Below are positions 25,571-37,928 of a DNA stretch of 64,000 nucleotides, in pieces. Position numbers and translations under genes: made by a program. Position 1 is the first letter of the stretch. Every line of letters starts with the position of its first letter. Source of the stretch: Owenia fusiformis (Eukaryota > Annelida > Polychaeta > Sabellida > Oweniidae); NCBI GenBank assembly GCA_903813345.2, contig CAIIXF020000002.1:28403223-28467222 (forward strand), read 5' to 3'. The notes beneath the pieces were generated by a model. The model searched no databases, was not told the origin of the DNA, and saw only the letters and a list, made by a program, of their open reading frames with translations.

Positions 25571-26290
25571 TATTAAAAATGAGAATTTTTTTGAAATGTG
25601 CCTGTTTGATTTTCCTTAAATCAATATATAAACTATAGAAATCTACAATATTAGAAAATTTAAGCAGCCTTTTGAGAAAAGTACACTTTATTAATAGCGC
25701 TTTATAATGGTAGCCAATGGGGATTTTCCAAAAATCAAATGCCAGTATCTTTGGAAGTAGGCAAAATAAAAAACAATCCTTCTTATTTTGAAGATCATTA
25801 TGTTATTGTGACATACTAGTGACAGTGTAATATGGGATTCATTGCTTTTAAACTGCTCTGCAGGGGGCATTTTGAAGATTGATAAATTAACAATGGGACT
25901 TAATGTAGGTTTTTATACAACTTCACGACTAAATATATTAAAAATGAGAATTTTTCAGAAATGTGCTTATTTGATTTTCCTTAAGTCAATATATTAACTA
26001 TAGAAATCTACAAAATTAGAAAATTCCATAGTAGACTTTTTGAGAATAGGACAATTTAATAAAACCAATATTGATTGCAGTTTATAATGGCAGCCAATGG
26101 AGATTTTCCAAAATTCAAACGCCAATATCTTTGAAACGAGGCAAAAGAAAAAACAACCCTTCTTATTTTGAAGATAATCATGTTATTGTAAGATACGGGA
26201 ATATTAGCTTTATTACTCTAAAACTGTTCTGCAGGGGGTCTTTTGAAGATTAATAAATTAACATGGAGCCCAGTGTAGATGTGCAAAATT
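25571..26290 (+). repeat. 365-bp tandem duplication
   Basis: TATTAAAAATGAGAATTTTT starts the two units at 25571 and 25936. Shared landmarks follow in each, including TATAGAAATCTACAA, TTTATAATGG..GCCAATGG and CTGCAGGGGG. The first unit is preceded by the dispersed repeat at 25511-25570. No coding potential. Confidence 0.75.
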
Positions 26291-26752
26291 TTCGAGGTCT
26301 GCTTTTATCAACTGGGGCCACCACTTAGTTAGATATCAAAAATATGTATTAATGATACTTTTGTCAAATAATGATCTTAATTATCGAGACTCAATATATG
26401 TTAACCCTTGATTTGGATTTCATTAACAAATGTAATATTAAAATATTGATTTTGCCTTCGGATTTCAGGATATCTATTCAGTAAAAGATTTACCAAAAAC
26501 TATTTTAACATAGAAAATCAAATTGTCTAACTTTTTTTCAAATTCAATTGTATTTTGCGTCAGTGAAACGCAATGAGTTAAACGTTCTGCTGCAGACTTG
26601 ATCAAATATGCGTAAAAACGGTAAAAAACGGCGTTAACGCCGTATTACAGTATATAGTATTAGTATATATAGTATAGTATCACACTAGTATATAGGACAC
26701 TACATATTTAGTATAAACATGTATATCAAATAAAATCTAATAAATTCATACA

Positions 26753-26919
26753 GTAGTGAAGTTGGCATATAGTCTAGACATAGTCTTAACATTATAACTA
26801 TTAGTTTTACTCATCTGAGCAATACGATTTTGGTTGTTATCATGTACAAGTACAATATTATTTGCTATCAATTTTATATTAAGTACATGTATCCACATTA
26901 AATCGAGTGTAATCATACA
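26753..26919 (+). repeat. Satellite unit interrupted by a foldback element
   Basis: This unit (TTGGCATA.AGTCTAGACAT ... TAATCATACA) belongs to the same family as the array at 29705-30215. The unit is cut at 26919 by the element at 26920-27777, and satellite sequence resumes at about 27781-27826. Confidence 0.6.
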
Positions 26920-27777
26920 CTCCCCACCATAAGTTTGGCAACCTTAGCTCCCCCATTGAACTACGTGTTAAAGCCTCTCTACGTTTGAATTTTTATTTAC
27001 TTAACCGACGATGAAATAACTTATAATATTGATGGAAACGTAACTTGACCTTATTTCGAATACCTCCAAATTAAAAAATCTAAAAAAATTCCTTTATTAC
27101 AATAGGTCGAAAATTGATGATAAATTTGATGGACTTTTGAAAATCGTCATTCCCATGTAATCCAATGGGAAATGGAGGGTTCGGGGCAAATCAGAAATCA
27201 GGATATCTTTTCAGTAAAAGATCCAGCAAAAATATTTTTATATAGAAAATTGAATTGTCAAACTTTTTTCTACACTAAGTGTTTAGTTTATTTGATGAAT
27301 ACTAGGGTTACAGCGCTTCAAATTTTTGAAAATAATGATTTGCCTCCTGTGTTATTTCAATGGGAGAGTTTTTTTGAAATTTTGACTTTAAAGCCCTATA
27401 ACTTTGTTGAACCTGAAGAAACATATCAATTTTTTGTTAAATAAAGTTAGCAAATTCAATTGCCTACCTAACTCGTATTTTTGCAAGGACTCGGATGGAT
27501 GGATATTCTGTCATATGACCTACCTACCATTTCCCATTGGTTAACATGGGAATGTCGATTTTAAAGAATTCATCAAAGTTATCATCAATTTTCGACTTAT
27601 TGTTATTTAGGAAATAATTGAGAAAATTTGATGGTATTGGAAATAAAGTCAAATTACGTTTCCATTAATAGTATACGTATTTTCATCGTAGGTTAAGTAA
27701 ATAAAAATTCAAAGATAAAGAGGCTGTAACACGTAGTTCAATGGGGTAGCTAAGGTTGCCAAACTTATGGAGGGGAG
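26920..27777. mobile_element. Foldback element, copy 2 of the CTCCCC..CCATAAGTTTGG family
   Basis: The left arm starts CTCCCCACCATAAGTTTGGC and the right arm ends with its inverse (GCCAAACTTATGGAGGGGAG). The match extends well over 100 bp inward through TTGAACTACGTGTTA and TTTTTATTTACTTAA. It interrupts a satellite unit, giving a readable before/after site. The 90-aa frame at 27172-27444 lies in the loop and has no recognised motif. Confidence 0.8.
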
Positions 27778-27826
27778 CGAACAATAGAAAGGTTGGCATA
27801 GTCTAGACATTGGCATAATCACCCAA

Positions 27827-29704
27827 ATTCAAAAAATGTCCCAATTCAGGTTTGAAAAATCTGATTTTTGAAGTCAGAGTAGCATGAACATAATTTAGGA
27901 ATCTTTATACATGTGTGTTATTGCCCCGAACCGGTCCGTCTTCTCGCTGCAAGCAGGAGGAAATTCTTTGTCACAAAGTTTGGCATTTTTTATAAAATCA
28001 AACGCGCGTCATTGAAACTCACAAGATGTAAATAGCATGTCATTTACATCATACCTTGATGGGGAAAAATAGATCTTACATGTTAGAAGTACTAAATAAA
28101 AGTTATCGTGAAAATGAGACAGTCGTTCTCGAGAGAAAAAGAGCATAAATGCGCATTTAGAGAGTTTTGGTCTGTTTAAAAATCTGTAAAAAATTGGGGT
28201 ACTTAAAAGCATCGGGAGGCATCATATATTTCAAATTAGACACGAGGAAGTCAATATTGAGCAAGTTATGGCTGTTTTAAATTCAAATAAAACCGTTAAC
28301 CCGTACCGGTCCAGCTTTTGACCCGTACCGGTCAATTTTCGTTAGCTGCGTATACCAAGGGTGAATATTCTATGAATAAAGCATACTCTAATATATATCC
28401 CCGGTCCTAGTGTATCATAATTATTCGTTCCATAACTAATTTGATGTATTAGTCATGAATTAATACGATTTAAACGTAAATATGCGAATTTTGGCCTTTT
28501 TGAATGTTACCTAATGACGACCAAATCCTCTAGTTTTGATGGAAATCAATTGTGAACAAAAATACCAATGCCACATATGTTTATAATCCTAACACAGATA
28601 ACTGAATTCATCGTTACGTACATAACGATAAATTCACCCATTGTAACAAGTGTTATCGAATTCCCAAGCTATCAAAAATACAACCGAGCTAGTTTTATGC
28701 AATATTAAACTATTTTATCATAATTTAAACTTAGTTTTGTGTATGGATATTCTGTATGATCGGCAAAATAAGTAAATTTCATCAGATCTCGTCTGTGATG
28801 GATATTTTCTTATATGTGTGAATTTTCATGCGACAGAAGTGCAACATCCAATTTTTAAGCAACGTCAGACTCGAACACACTTACGTCATACATCTAAAAC
28901 CAATAATAATGCCGCATTTTAGCGTTATAGTTATAGTCTCGTATTCATGGTAACGAATAATACGGTAACACTGATTTCGAACGTATGATTAATTGGACTT
29001 TTTGCTTATTGCAAGAGGGCTACACAAACTCCAAGTAGTTGATTTATATTGTTTGTTTGATATCATTTTATGGAAAGAGTAAAAGCTTATGCCAAGTGGT
29101 CAAACACGTTTTTCTGATGGTAACGAACATTTTTTTCTTAAAACGAACTCAAGGCACTGGCTTGTTTTTACAAGCAAATGAGAAAAAATGCAGACACACC
29201 TCGGACTTAACGCATGTTCTCTATTGAAAACATAAACAATCTTTTAAAATTACATTTTCTTTCATTTCATCTCAATTCCAGACTCATATAATTGGAATGG
29301 GTGAACCAAATAACGATGTTTTTTCTGAATTTTCTGAAACTGGCGACACCCCTTTGAAAGGCTGTACAAAATAATATATCGTTCAAGATGGGTTTTGCTT
29401 ATCACTTCTCTTAGAAACATGTAGTGGCGAAGTAAATTAGTTTGGAAATCGAATAAAATGTGATAATAAATACCTGTAAACATGACTTGAAAATCAAAAT
29501 TCAAAATGGCGACAGTAACGAATGATTCATTTTGACACTTTAGAGCCCTGGTAAAAATACATTTATGAAATTCTCATTCAAAAATGAATGTTCACATATG
29601 GCCTTGAGGTTATTGATGAAATATATACAGAAATTAAAGATACACCACTAATATTTTCCGAGATAACATACGGCGACATCAATTGGGACATTTTTTTAAT
29701 TTGG
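27827..29704. other. Intergenic, nothing recognised
   Basis: A short duplication, ACCCGTACCGGTC, occurs twice at about 28298-28332. The small frames at 28009-28212, 29039-29227 and 29262-29504 have no domain I recognise. Confidence 0.4.
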
Positions 29705-30215
29705 GTGAATGTCTGAGTATAATAAGCATTAGTTTTCCTCATCTTAGCGATCAGACTATGATGGCTACCATGTACAAGTATAATTCCATATGGAGGTTTT
29801 ATATTTAGTACAAATATCATCATGAAATCTAATTTAGTCATACAATAGAGAGGTTGGCATATTCTAGACATTGGAATAATGTCTAAATATTTTAAGCATT
29901 CGTTTCCATCATCTGAGCAATTAGACTATACATGTGTAAGTACAATTTTATATTCAGTACATATATCAGCATGAAATCGAATGTAATCATACAATGGAGA
30001 GGTTGGCATAGTCTAGATTTTGGCATAATGTCTAAGTTTTATAAGCATTGACTTTCTTCATCTAAGCAATCTGACTTCTTTGGTGGTCATCTAGCAGAAG
30101 TACAATGCTATAAGTAAGTTAAATATTTCGAACATGCATCATTATGAAATCTAATGTAATCATACAATACAAAGGTTGGCATAGTCTAGATTTTGGCATA
30201 ATGTCTAAATTAAAA
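29705..30215 (+). repeat. Satellite-like array, ~150-173-bp units
   Basis: GGTTGGCATA recurs at about 29852, 30001 and 30174. Between the copies lie conserved segments CATCATGAAATCTAAT, AATCATACAATA and GGCATAATGTCTAA. About three and a half units are present; related units occur at 26753-26919 and 27781-27826. Confidence 0.7.
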
Positions 30216-31346
30216 TTTAATTAATTTAGAGTTAAATTTAATAAGCTAAATAAAGCTAAATAAGTTTAAAGAAACATTGTAATTTGAAGAAAACGATTGA
30301 ATGTCAAAATAACCTATATTTCTGCCAGACTATGTCAAATTCTGAAACATGCAATTCTCACAATTTAATACTGAGAAGATGATTTTTCTAAAAAACTCCA
30401 AATCAAAACATTTTATTTGGTATTTCATTTTATAAAAGAGGCGTGTTGATTCATAATGACCTTATGAACTTACATTTAGTTACTGAATTGAAAAAAGATA
30501 TTAGCAAATATTTTGGAATAATGAAATGCTTATTTAATCATGGTGCACAAAAAAGTCTTTATGGCTACGTGAATACTCTCTGACGATAGAAGTGACAGAT
30601 GATAAACATAGGCTGAAATTCCAAAACGCCCTTATTGAAATAACATAACATCTATTGTACTCCGTAGGCTCTAAAATTAAACCTTTTTCAAATTGCAATG
30701 CCTTACAACAAAGAACACCTACTGTACATGTAGTGCTGAAAATATTTGTTCTTTCTTTGAATTGAAAATAAAAAATTCAAAATTCAAATTCAATTCTGAC
30801 CCCAAAATCGTCATCCCCTTTATTTGGGAATAACTATATCTCAATTTTAAATGACTTTTCATGATTTTTTGTGTAGATAGAGAGTTTAATGCATAAATCA
30901 TTGGAATTTACCTAATAAGCAGTCAGTGCATCATATCTGACAAGATTGTTGATTAAAGGGTAGATTATAATATGTATGAAAGCAATCCAGAAATGGCTCA
31001 AGTAATGGCTAAGACAGGAATCTCAATTTCAGAAAATTGCATTTTCAATTTATTTGGACAATATCATTAGACCATACCTGGATGGAAAATGTGATCATTT
31101 TAAAACTTGGAATTTAAACAGTCTATCTACGCAGATAAATAAAAAACATATTTGAGTTTATAGGTCAATTTTTCTAGGTCAACCTGTATATGAAGGTGTA
31201 CACGTGAATTAGGGAGCACGCGCGTTACAAATGTCCATTGACATTTAGCAAAAGTAGAACTCCTTTGAGAAATCGTTCATTCATTATATATTTATTCAAT
31301 TCAAAAAGTATACAGTGTACAGTAGTTACAACAGTCGCTGCCTAGC
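30216..31346. other. Intergenic, nothing recognised
   Basis: AT-rich sequence between the satellite array and the receptor pseudogene. No ORF or repeat is recognisable. Confidence 0.4.
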
Positions 31347-31492
31347 ACATGACTACACTTTATCAATGGGTCGAGAGGATTGTGTTACACTTTTAAAGCA
31401 TGCACTGAAGGGTGAAAATGGAGATGATTTGAAGATTAATCTGTCTGTTCTTACGTGTGGAAATGATAGCATTCTTACGGAACAAATAATAG
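31347..31492 (+). pseudogene. Death-domain exon remnant (3' half)
   Basis: From 31347 the sequence matches 54126-54270 closely ([31 protein letters not shown]). The break on the 5' side is abrupt: sequence before 31347 does not match the intact exon. The donor site is lost; the intact copy has GG|GTTCG-like sequence, whereas here CTTTG follows ATAATAG. Only helices 5-6 of the Death fold and the linker are encoded. Confidence 0.8.
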
Positions 31493-31818
31493 CTTTGTCC
31501 ATACTCAATTAATTCCGAAAGAACATGTTTAATATAAGGTACCATGTTTCACACTTTGTATCAACAACGTATATTTAAACATACTAGCTTTTAACAGAAA
31601 ATTATATACCTTAAATTTAAAAATAACAGTTGTCATTATATCAAAAAGGGTCCTCTGAATCAATACTATTTTTAGATTAGAAATGTTTTTTCTTGTATGT
31701 GGGCAGATGAATCACAAATGACAAGAGACACATAATTCCAGAGCAATTTTAAACATCTGTTGATTTTATTAAGGGCATATTGTAGGCAAATATAAATATA
31801 TATAAAAATATTTTGCAG

Positions 31819-32240
31819 ATGCTTCTGAGTTTTATTACGGGCGGTTGTGCTGTTTATTGTTAAAGGAAGGCACTGAGCAGATACGAGAATATTTGCTGAA
31901 TAATTTGCCATTAGGGTTTGACAACATATTCGATGTGTTGCACAGCAAACGTTATAAAATGCAGTTACGCCTGCTACGAGAAAAAGAGATACCGACACAG
32001 AATCGGTTTAACACTCTATACCCTCCATCTTGTACGGCAGATCCCTTCGTCTTTGACCAGAAATTACTGTTCATCTTGATCAAACATCTCATCCCACAGG
32101 TCGACATAGACTGGCGCAAGTATCCACAAGAGGACAAGCTATAAAAGCCAGAGCATTACGTCATCAGATTGAGACATCTACATCATCGGCTTAAACCCAA
32201 ATCTAAAAAAGATCTAAGCCAAATTGATTGATTTTTAGTG
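31819..32240 (+). pseudogene. HEPN exon remnant, copy A
   Basis: The acceptor TTTTGCAG precedes 31819, and the frame encodes [20 protein letters not shown]-like sequence as in the intact exon. An in-frame TAA at 32142-32144 replaces the intact AAG CTT AAA stretch. Further on, the R-H-x3-H motif is spoiled (the second His codon is changed), and similarity ends near 32240, before the transmembrane segment. Confidence 0.85.
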
Positions 32241-33153
32241 ATCAAGATCTGTATTGTACAGCATATTTTCAGTGGAAATAAAGATGGATATATATATAAA
32301 AAAAGACGAGAACTCTTCTTACATAACAAGTCAAGCCTTCTAGCCTTCATTAGTCTTGACCAGACAAAATCATTTGAGGTAAGAAAGGTGTGCTATTGGT
32401 GACTAGTGCTGATAATTTGGTTCATTTAATATAAAAACAGTTTCTCATTTTAGATTCAACCTAATTATGGCATATTTTTCAAAAATACGAGTCATTTTTT
32501 AAAAATTTGCCTCGTTTTGGATATTGTAGCATCAATCACCACAAAGGTTTCACACCCGGTATTAATTTTCAAAATGACTTCATTTCTCCGCTCCTTGTGG
32601 GCCTGTCATTTTCACTCCATACAGACTGGTCGCTTAAAATACGATGTAAAGATAAAGCCGCAACGAAATATTTGTAGATTTCTTTGAAAAACTAAAAAAT
32701 GTACATCATATATTGAATTTTTCCAAACAGAAAAAATCCACCTGGTAGCATGAGCATGAGCATTGGTCTCTCATGCGATTATTATTTGCATCACAACTGG
32801 GAAATAATAAACTGAGAAGTATAATTTGGTGTGTCAAGAGCCATCCTGTGGCCATCTATTTTGATTCATTATTTTTACATAAAAACATTACATAATATTT
32901 TCTAACATTACATAATATTACACATATTAACAATAGTATAAATTCGTTTACATTGTCTTACATAATTGTATAAAGTATTACATAACCTTACATAATGTTT
33001 GAAATGGACGCTAAAAAGCCGTAACCTACTGTAAATTAGATTTTTTAAAAGGGTAAGTAAGGACTGTACAAGCTTACTTACACATGGTGACATCTATGTG
33101 AAAGTCTCTTTCTCAAATAGGTTTGCGAAAAATAGGACATAGTTAATAGACTA

Positions 33154-33363
33154 GATGCGAGTAGATATGATCTTGATTTACGTCATTAGATATACAAAAT
33201 TCAGTCAAAGTGATGTCATATTTGAAATCTATGAAAATTGAACCACTAAAACCTATGTAATTTAAGTTAAAGGGAACTTTCTACTATATCCGCCATGCTA
33301 TCTGACCCGAGCGAGCCACCTGGTGGTGAAACTGGTAACTACATGTACCTACTCGCATTTGCG
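33154..33363. repeat. Relative of the nested foldback at 20404-20977
   Basis: ATGCGAGTAG at about 33157 and its inverse CTACTCGCAT at about 33349 bound sequence matching the other copy (CACCTGGTGGTGAAACTGGTAAC inverted, AAGGGAACTTTCT). The GC-rich ends are absent. It lies in what would be an intron of the pseudogene. Confidence 0.55.
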
Positions 33364-33493
33364 TTATTATTATTAGTACAACGTGAATTTCAACATGATA
33401 CATTGGTGTTATTGGAGGTAGAATCTGGGAAAGGAGGAGGGTTATAAATAGTGTTCTTTCTTATGTTATATAATATTTTGTTAATATAACAAT

Positions 33494-33966
33494 GCTGAAC
33501 AGATCCGAAACTATTTACTGAATAACTTACCTTCTTGACAACACATTCGACGTGTTACACAGCTAACCCCCCTATCACACCAAGAGGAAAAGCTCATGTC
33601 AGAGCATGACGTCATCAGATCGCGCCATTTACGTCATCGGCTTATACACAAATCAAAAAGGCAAGACGAATTTGACCAACTTTTCAATGAACGATTTCAG
33701 TTTTATTGAGAATGGGGCAAAGTCCGGGATCCATGTACAATATCAATATCCGATGTTCCAGACCTGAAGCATGCAGTGGCTGATCCAAGGAGGGGGGTTC
33801 AAAAAATTGTAGGGCCTCAAAAAATGGCCCCTGGTGGCATAATTTGGCTTTTTAAGCCAAACTTTCATAAAATGGGCCTTCAGTGTTCAAAACCTTTTGA
33901 CTCAAAATTTGCCCCTCCCCCTCCTTGATCCGCCATTGGCATGAGTATTCGAAAGCAGTGCAAAAC
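33494..33966 (+). pseudogene. HEPN exon remnant, copy B, with transposon scars
   Basis: Matches the intact exon at two separated parts: 33494-33571 (GAACAGATCCGAAAC ... TTACACAGC) and 33593-33960 (GAGGAAAAGCT ... GACCTGAAGCA, TATTCGAAAGCAGTG). Between them, about 185 bp of coding sequence is replaced by 20 bases, CTAACCCCCCTATCACACCA, which equals one end of the Harbinger-like MITE family with its TAA. A 165-bp hAT-like MITE interrupts the 3' part. The R-H-x3-H region is still encoded. Confidence 0.8.
33774..33938. mobile_element. 165-bp hAT-like MITE inside HEPN remnant B
   Basis: The ends CAGTGGCTGATCCAAGGAGG and CCTCCTTGATCCGCCATTG are near inverse complements. The intact gene runs straight through this point (GAAGCAAGAGTATTCC), whereas here GCATG appears on both sides of the insertion. 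Ends of the CAGTGGCGGATC type are common in hAT-derived MITEs. Confidence 0.7.
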
Positions 33967-34005
33967 TAAAGAAGTCAGTCCAATCATTAATAATATCTCA
34001 TTTTT

Positions 34006-34407
34006 GATTGGCCTGACATTGGCTACACTTTCATGATCGGCAATAATGGTGTCGTCTACGACGGAGTGGAATGGGGTGTTAGGGTATCGCATTCTCTGGG
34101 GTAAGATAAGCTGCATTTTATTAATGAACTAATTATACATAATCACGATTTTTGTATGTTTTTGGTCAAAAAGTGAGCATTTTTATTATGCTGTCTCCTT
34201 TTAATGACCTACATGTAGCTGGAAAAACAACTTACACCATTTGAATTGCATTTATTGCTGATTTAGGTATAAGACAAGAGAGCCATTCTCTTCTCTGGAG
34301 TTAGCATGCAAAATTACCTAATGTACGGTCACTGCCAGATGGAACCTTTCCTGAGTCCGTGAAAAACCCTATACAATAACCTGATGTGAGGCAGTTGGCC
34401 TCACTGG
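34006..34407 (+). pseudogene. PGRP exons 2 and 3, degenerate
   Basis: 34006-34100 matches intact exon 57365-57458 (encoding DIGYTFMIG and GVVYDGVEWGV), with an extra base near the start and a lost acceptor AG. 34221-34407 matches the third exon, starting after ACATGTAG and ending at a CACTGG|GTAAGC donor. An internal segment around the intact [10 protein letters not shown] is missing. At the point where the other copy is interrupted by a transposon, this copy reads straight through (CCCTATACAATAACCTGATG). Confidence 0.85.
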
Positions 34408-34686
34408 GTAAGCGAACAACAAGTACGTGTATTCTAATCATCTGCTTTGGTCCGTGTTTCGACTTTTAATTTAATACTAGTTTTTTGTTGAACCGGTAGA
34501 CAGGAATTGCAAAGCAAAATTTACCATCAAACCATAGCGTGACTTTTGAGAAGCACAACTTCTCTACGCAATCACACGCGATGCGTCGAGTCTAACGAAC
34601 AGCTATATGATCGGCCCTTGTATAAACGTTATATACATCGATTTATTCGTAACGATTAATAATAATATACATATATGTAATTTGTA

Positions 34687-34773
34687 AAATATCGCATCGT
34701 ACCGTCCGGCGCAAAAGTTGGAAGAGATTTCTGCTTCGACAAGAAACCTCCACTCAGTTGGTGTCAAATCTAG
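34687..34773 (+). pseudogene. C-terminal tail exon of the paralogue
   Basis: Reads KYRIVPSGAK, then GRDFCFDKKP, and stops at TAG 34771-34773. It aligns in the same frame with 62649-62759 of the other copy. Differences fall partly at third positions, and the frame is kept over its whole length. The acceptor AG is not present here. Confidence 0.7.
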
Positions 34774-34907
34774 CATGAGCAATAACAATGTACATGTCCT
34801 ACACCGGTTTGGTATCGCAATCAAAAAATTTTATCCCAAAGGGAAGTCTGTCTGAGATTTTTTATTTGAAAACGTTAAACCTTCTAACGTATGTACACAA
34901 AGTGTAA

Positions 34908-35711
34908 CCCTACTATCACACCAAACTAGTTCTCACTACGTTCTCGAAAACGGGCTTCAACTGTGTACGAACGGACTGGACGTACTTAGAACCGTTTGGG
35001 GTCTATTTACAAACTTCATCGAACGTACTCGAACGGGTAGGTCTTCTAGAACTTAGAACATGCTCAAAATGTTCTCGTGGTCGTCACGTTCTACAATTAG
35101 AACGAGTGACAACGTACTAACGACGAGCTGGACGTACTACGAACGGAACCGTCGTACTTCAATCCTACTAGGGACGTTTTTACAACGAGTTGAACTGTCT
35201 GAGGACGTATTGAGAACGAGGCAGAACTAATTGCAAACGGGTTAAAACTGAGTAAGAAGGTATTAAAGACTGCTTATGAACGAGTTAGCAAAAATATAGC
35301 TATCACACCAAACAAGTTGCCACTGCGTTCCTCAAAACTGGTTTTAAACGGTGTGCGAACGGAATGAACGTAGCTGCAACTTTCTAAGGTCTATTTACGA
35401 ACTTCATGAACGTTCTCAGACGGGAAGGTGATTCTAGAATTTTGAATCGATTCAAAATTCGATGGCGACCATACCGTTCTGTAATCAGGTCATGATGACC
35501 TTCTAGACGAAAGGACGCGTTATACGACGTTGCACACCGATCGTGGTACGACCTGAACGAACTGCAAATGAGATGGACGTATTGAAGACTGTTTATGAAC
35601 GAAGTAGCTAATTATTTTAGAGATATTTCCCGACCACAGCCAGATTGAGCCCGTTTTACGACGTTTTCGTAGGACTGGCAAGAACGGGTAAGAACTAGGG
35701 TGATAGGGGGG
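34908..35711 (-). mobile_element. Harbinger-like MITE, copy 2 (inverted)
   Basis: 804 bp, nearly full-length reverse complement of the element at 24458-25265, flanked by TAA at 34905-34907 and 35712-35714. It keeps the 24-bp palindrome (about 35433-35456) and the phased GTTC motifs. The small minus-strand frames at 35520-35818 lie within it. Confidence 0.85.
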
Positions 35712-36354
35712 TAAGTAAATACGAGTGTCGGAAAATACCAATAGTACTTGCGACACTTTGTACAATTCCAATACCAATTTCCAATTCCCCTACTGTACTG
35801 CTTGTATTGATGTAACATTCTTCAAAGTATACCTGGTGATTCGTACTATTTATTTATACGCCGACATACGTAGGGTATCATGTATTAGACTTTTTAAATG
35901 TACAGTTTTATCACCATATCACTATTATGTTGTAATGGCTTTAGAGATATTAATTGTCATATGAATAAAATTTATATATACTACAGTTAATTTATGATAT
36001 TAAGTTCACATGGGCCAATGAATACGATTAACAAAATCAACAAAACGTTTCCTTATAGACCTTGAAATTCGCATGTTAATTGCAATACACATGAATAAGA
36101 TACGATAGGGTTACTAGAGAAGTTTACATGGCATAGTCCACTTGTGCTGGTAAAATTGACTGTTTTTATAACTAGCAATTATCTTGATAAAACGTGTTTG
36201 ATTTGAAACAAAAGTGTTTCAAATTAACTCGTCTGGTCAACGTACATAAAAATCAGATAGTTGAGGTCTGCAGCATCCTCCTGTTACGTCATTCATATTC
36301 ACCATAGAGATCAACAACCTCTGCCATACCTCGAGCCCTACCATTTTGAACTAA

Positions 36355-36997
36355 CCCTACTATCACTCCGAACTAGTTCTCACTACGTTCTCGAAAACGG
36401 GCTTCAACTGTGTCAGACGGACTGGACGTACTTAGAACCGTTTGGGGTATATTTACAAACTTCACCGAACGTACTCGAACGGGTAGGTCCTCCGTCGTAA
36501 TTCAATCCTACTAGGGACGTTTTAACAACGAGTTGAACTGTCTGAGGACGTATTGAGAACGAGGTAGAACTAATTACAAACGGGTTAAAACTGATTAAGA
36601 ACGTATTTATCAACGAGTTAGCAAAAATATAGCAATCACACCAAGCAAGTTGCCACTACGTTCTTCAAAACTGGTTCTAAACTGTGTGCGAACGGAATGA
36701 ACGTAGCTACAACGTTCTACGGTCTGTTTACGAACTTCATGGATTTTTCCCGGACGGGGAATGCGATTTAGAATTTTGAATCGATTCAAAATTCGATGGC
36801 GACCATACCGTTCAGTAATCAGATCATGATGACCTTCTAGGCTAAGGGACGCGTTATACGACGTTGCACACCGACGTGGTGCAACCTGAACGAACTGCGA
36901 ATGAGATGGACGTATTGAAGACTGTCAATGAACCCGTTTTGAGACGTTTTCGTAGGACTGGCAAGAACGGGTAAGAACTAGTTTGTGTGATAGGGGG
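36355..36997 (-). mobile_element. Harbinger-like MITE, copy 3 (inverted, internally deleted)
   Basis: Same ends and orientation as copy 2, but about 160 bp shorter: the segment following ACGGGTAGGTC is deleted and joins directly to CTCCGTCGTAATTCAATCC. The flanks are TAA on the left and TTA on the right. The 24-bp palindrome is retained. Confidence 0.8.
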
Positions 36998-37000
36998 TTA

Positions 37001-37928
37001 GTGTCAAACATCGTAATAGAATATAGGTCAGTATTTAATACATAAAATAAATAAAAAATAATACTTGTATGATTGTGTTTTTCAGTTATTCGAAATGTCA
37101 GACACATGAGAATTGTTTTTAATTTTGATTTTTTGTGGTGTTATGAGTAATAAACATATTTTTTAATATACACACAACTGCCGACAATGAGGATATACAG
37201 TCGGAAATTGGTCTGCCTGGGTCACATGTTACAAAGTCACGTATCTTAATTTATTGTTCGATAAATATAACATTTTTAATCTTAATCATAAAAATCTCAG
37301 CGTGACTCCAAACTTTTCTGAGTATACGGTTAACCTTATATATTTAAACAAGTAATACCAAATCTCTGGAAAATGTCAAATGTATCTCTAAGGTAGAAAG
37401 CAACCTACTTTTCACCCATTGGAATACATGTAAAATTGACAAAGTTCAAATCATAATTTCTCGAATCCCAGCCCATCGAATCCTCGCATCCATCCAGATC
37501 ATGTAGTGCTATTCAAAAACTTCCCGTTCGGTTATATGATGAGAAAAATATACCACGAACGAAAAATGATTTTGCTACATTTATAAGCGTGCATTGATTT
37601 TTGGGTCTGTAAAAAGCACTTAGGACCTAATTAGACGGTCAAAAATATTATTCAATTTTTTGGTTCAAAATTATAAACTGTCAGTGGTCCCTAACACTCC
37701 TACTAGCTATTACCAAACATTAATTGTCAATACATGTACACATATACGTGCCATACATCTACAAAGTAGCAAACTAGTGTTTTAAGTACTACTTTTCCTA
37801 TACCATGAACAAAACAAATCTCAAGTAGGTTATATTGACCCTAATTAACTGTTCTCAGCTTCTCCTAGTTCTCTAGTTGTTAACTCTCAAAACAAACCCT
37901 GTTATTCTATCTCATACGAAAAACATAT
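37001..37928. other. Spacer before the gypsy element
   Basis: No gene or repeat recognised. It ends with ATAT at 37925-37928, the target duplication of the gypsy insertion. Confidence 0.4.

Larger units (their letters stand above)
31347..34773 (+). pseudogene. Broken paralogue of the PGRP receptor gene
   Basis: The same exon order as the gene at 53.8-62.8 kb is present on the same strand: Death-domain exon fragment (31347-31492), HEPN exon (31819-32240), a second HEPN fragment (33494-33966), second PGRP exon (34006-34100), third PGRP exon (34221-34407) and the C-terminal tail exon (34687-34773). The 5' half of the Death exon, the transmembrane part and the first PGRP exon are missing. Stops, lost splice sites and transposon insertions make it non-functional. 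It lacks the transposon that interrupts the last PGRP exon in the other copy, so it records the earlier arrangement. Confidence 0.85.
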
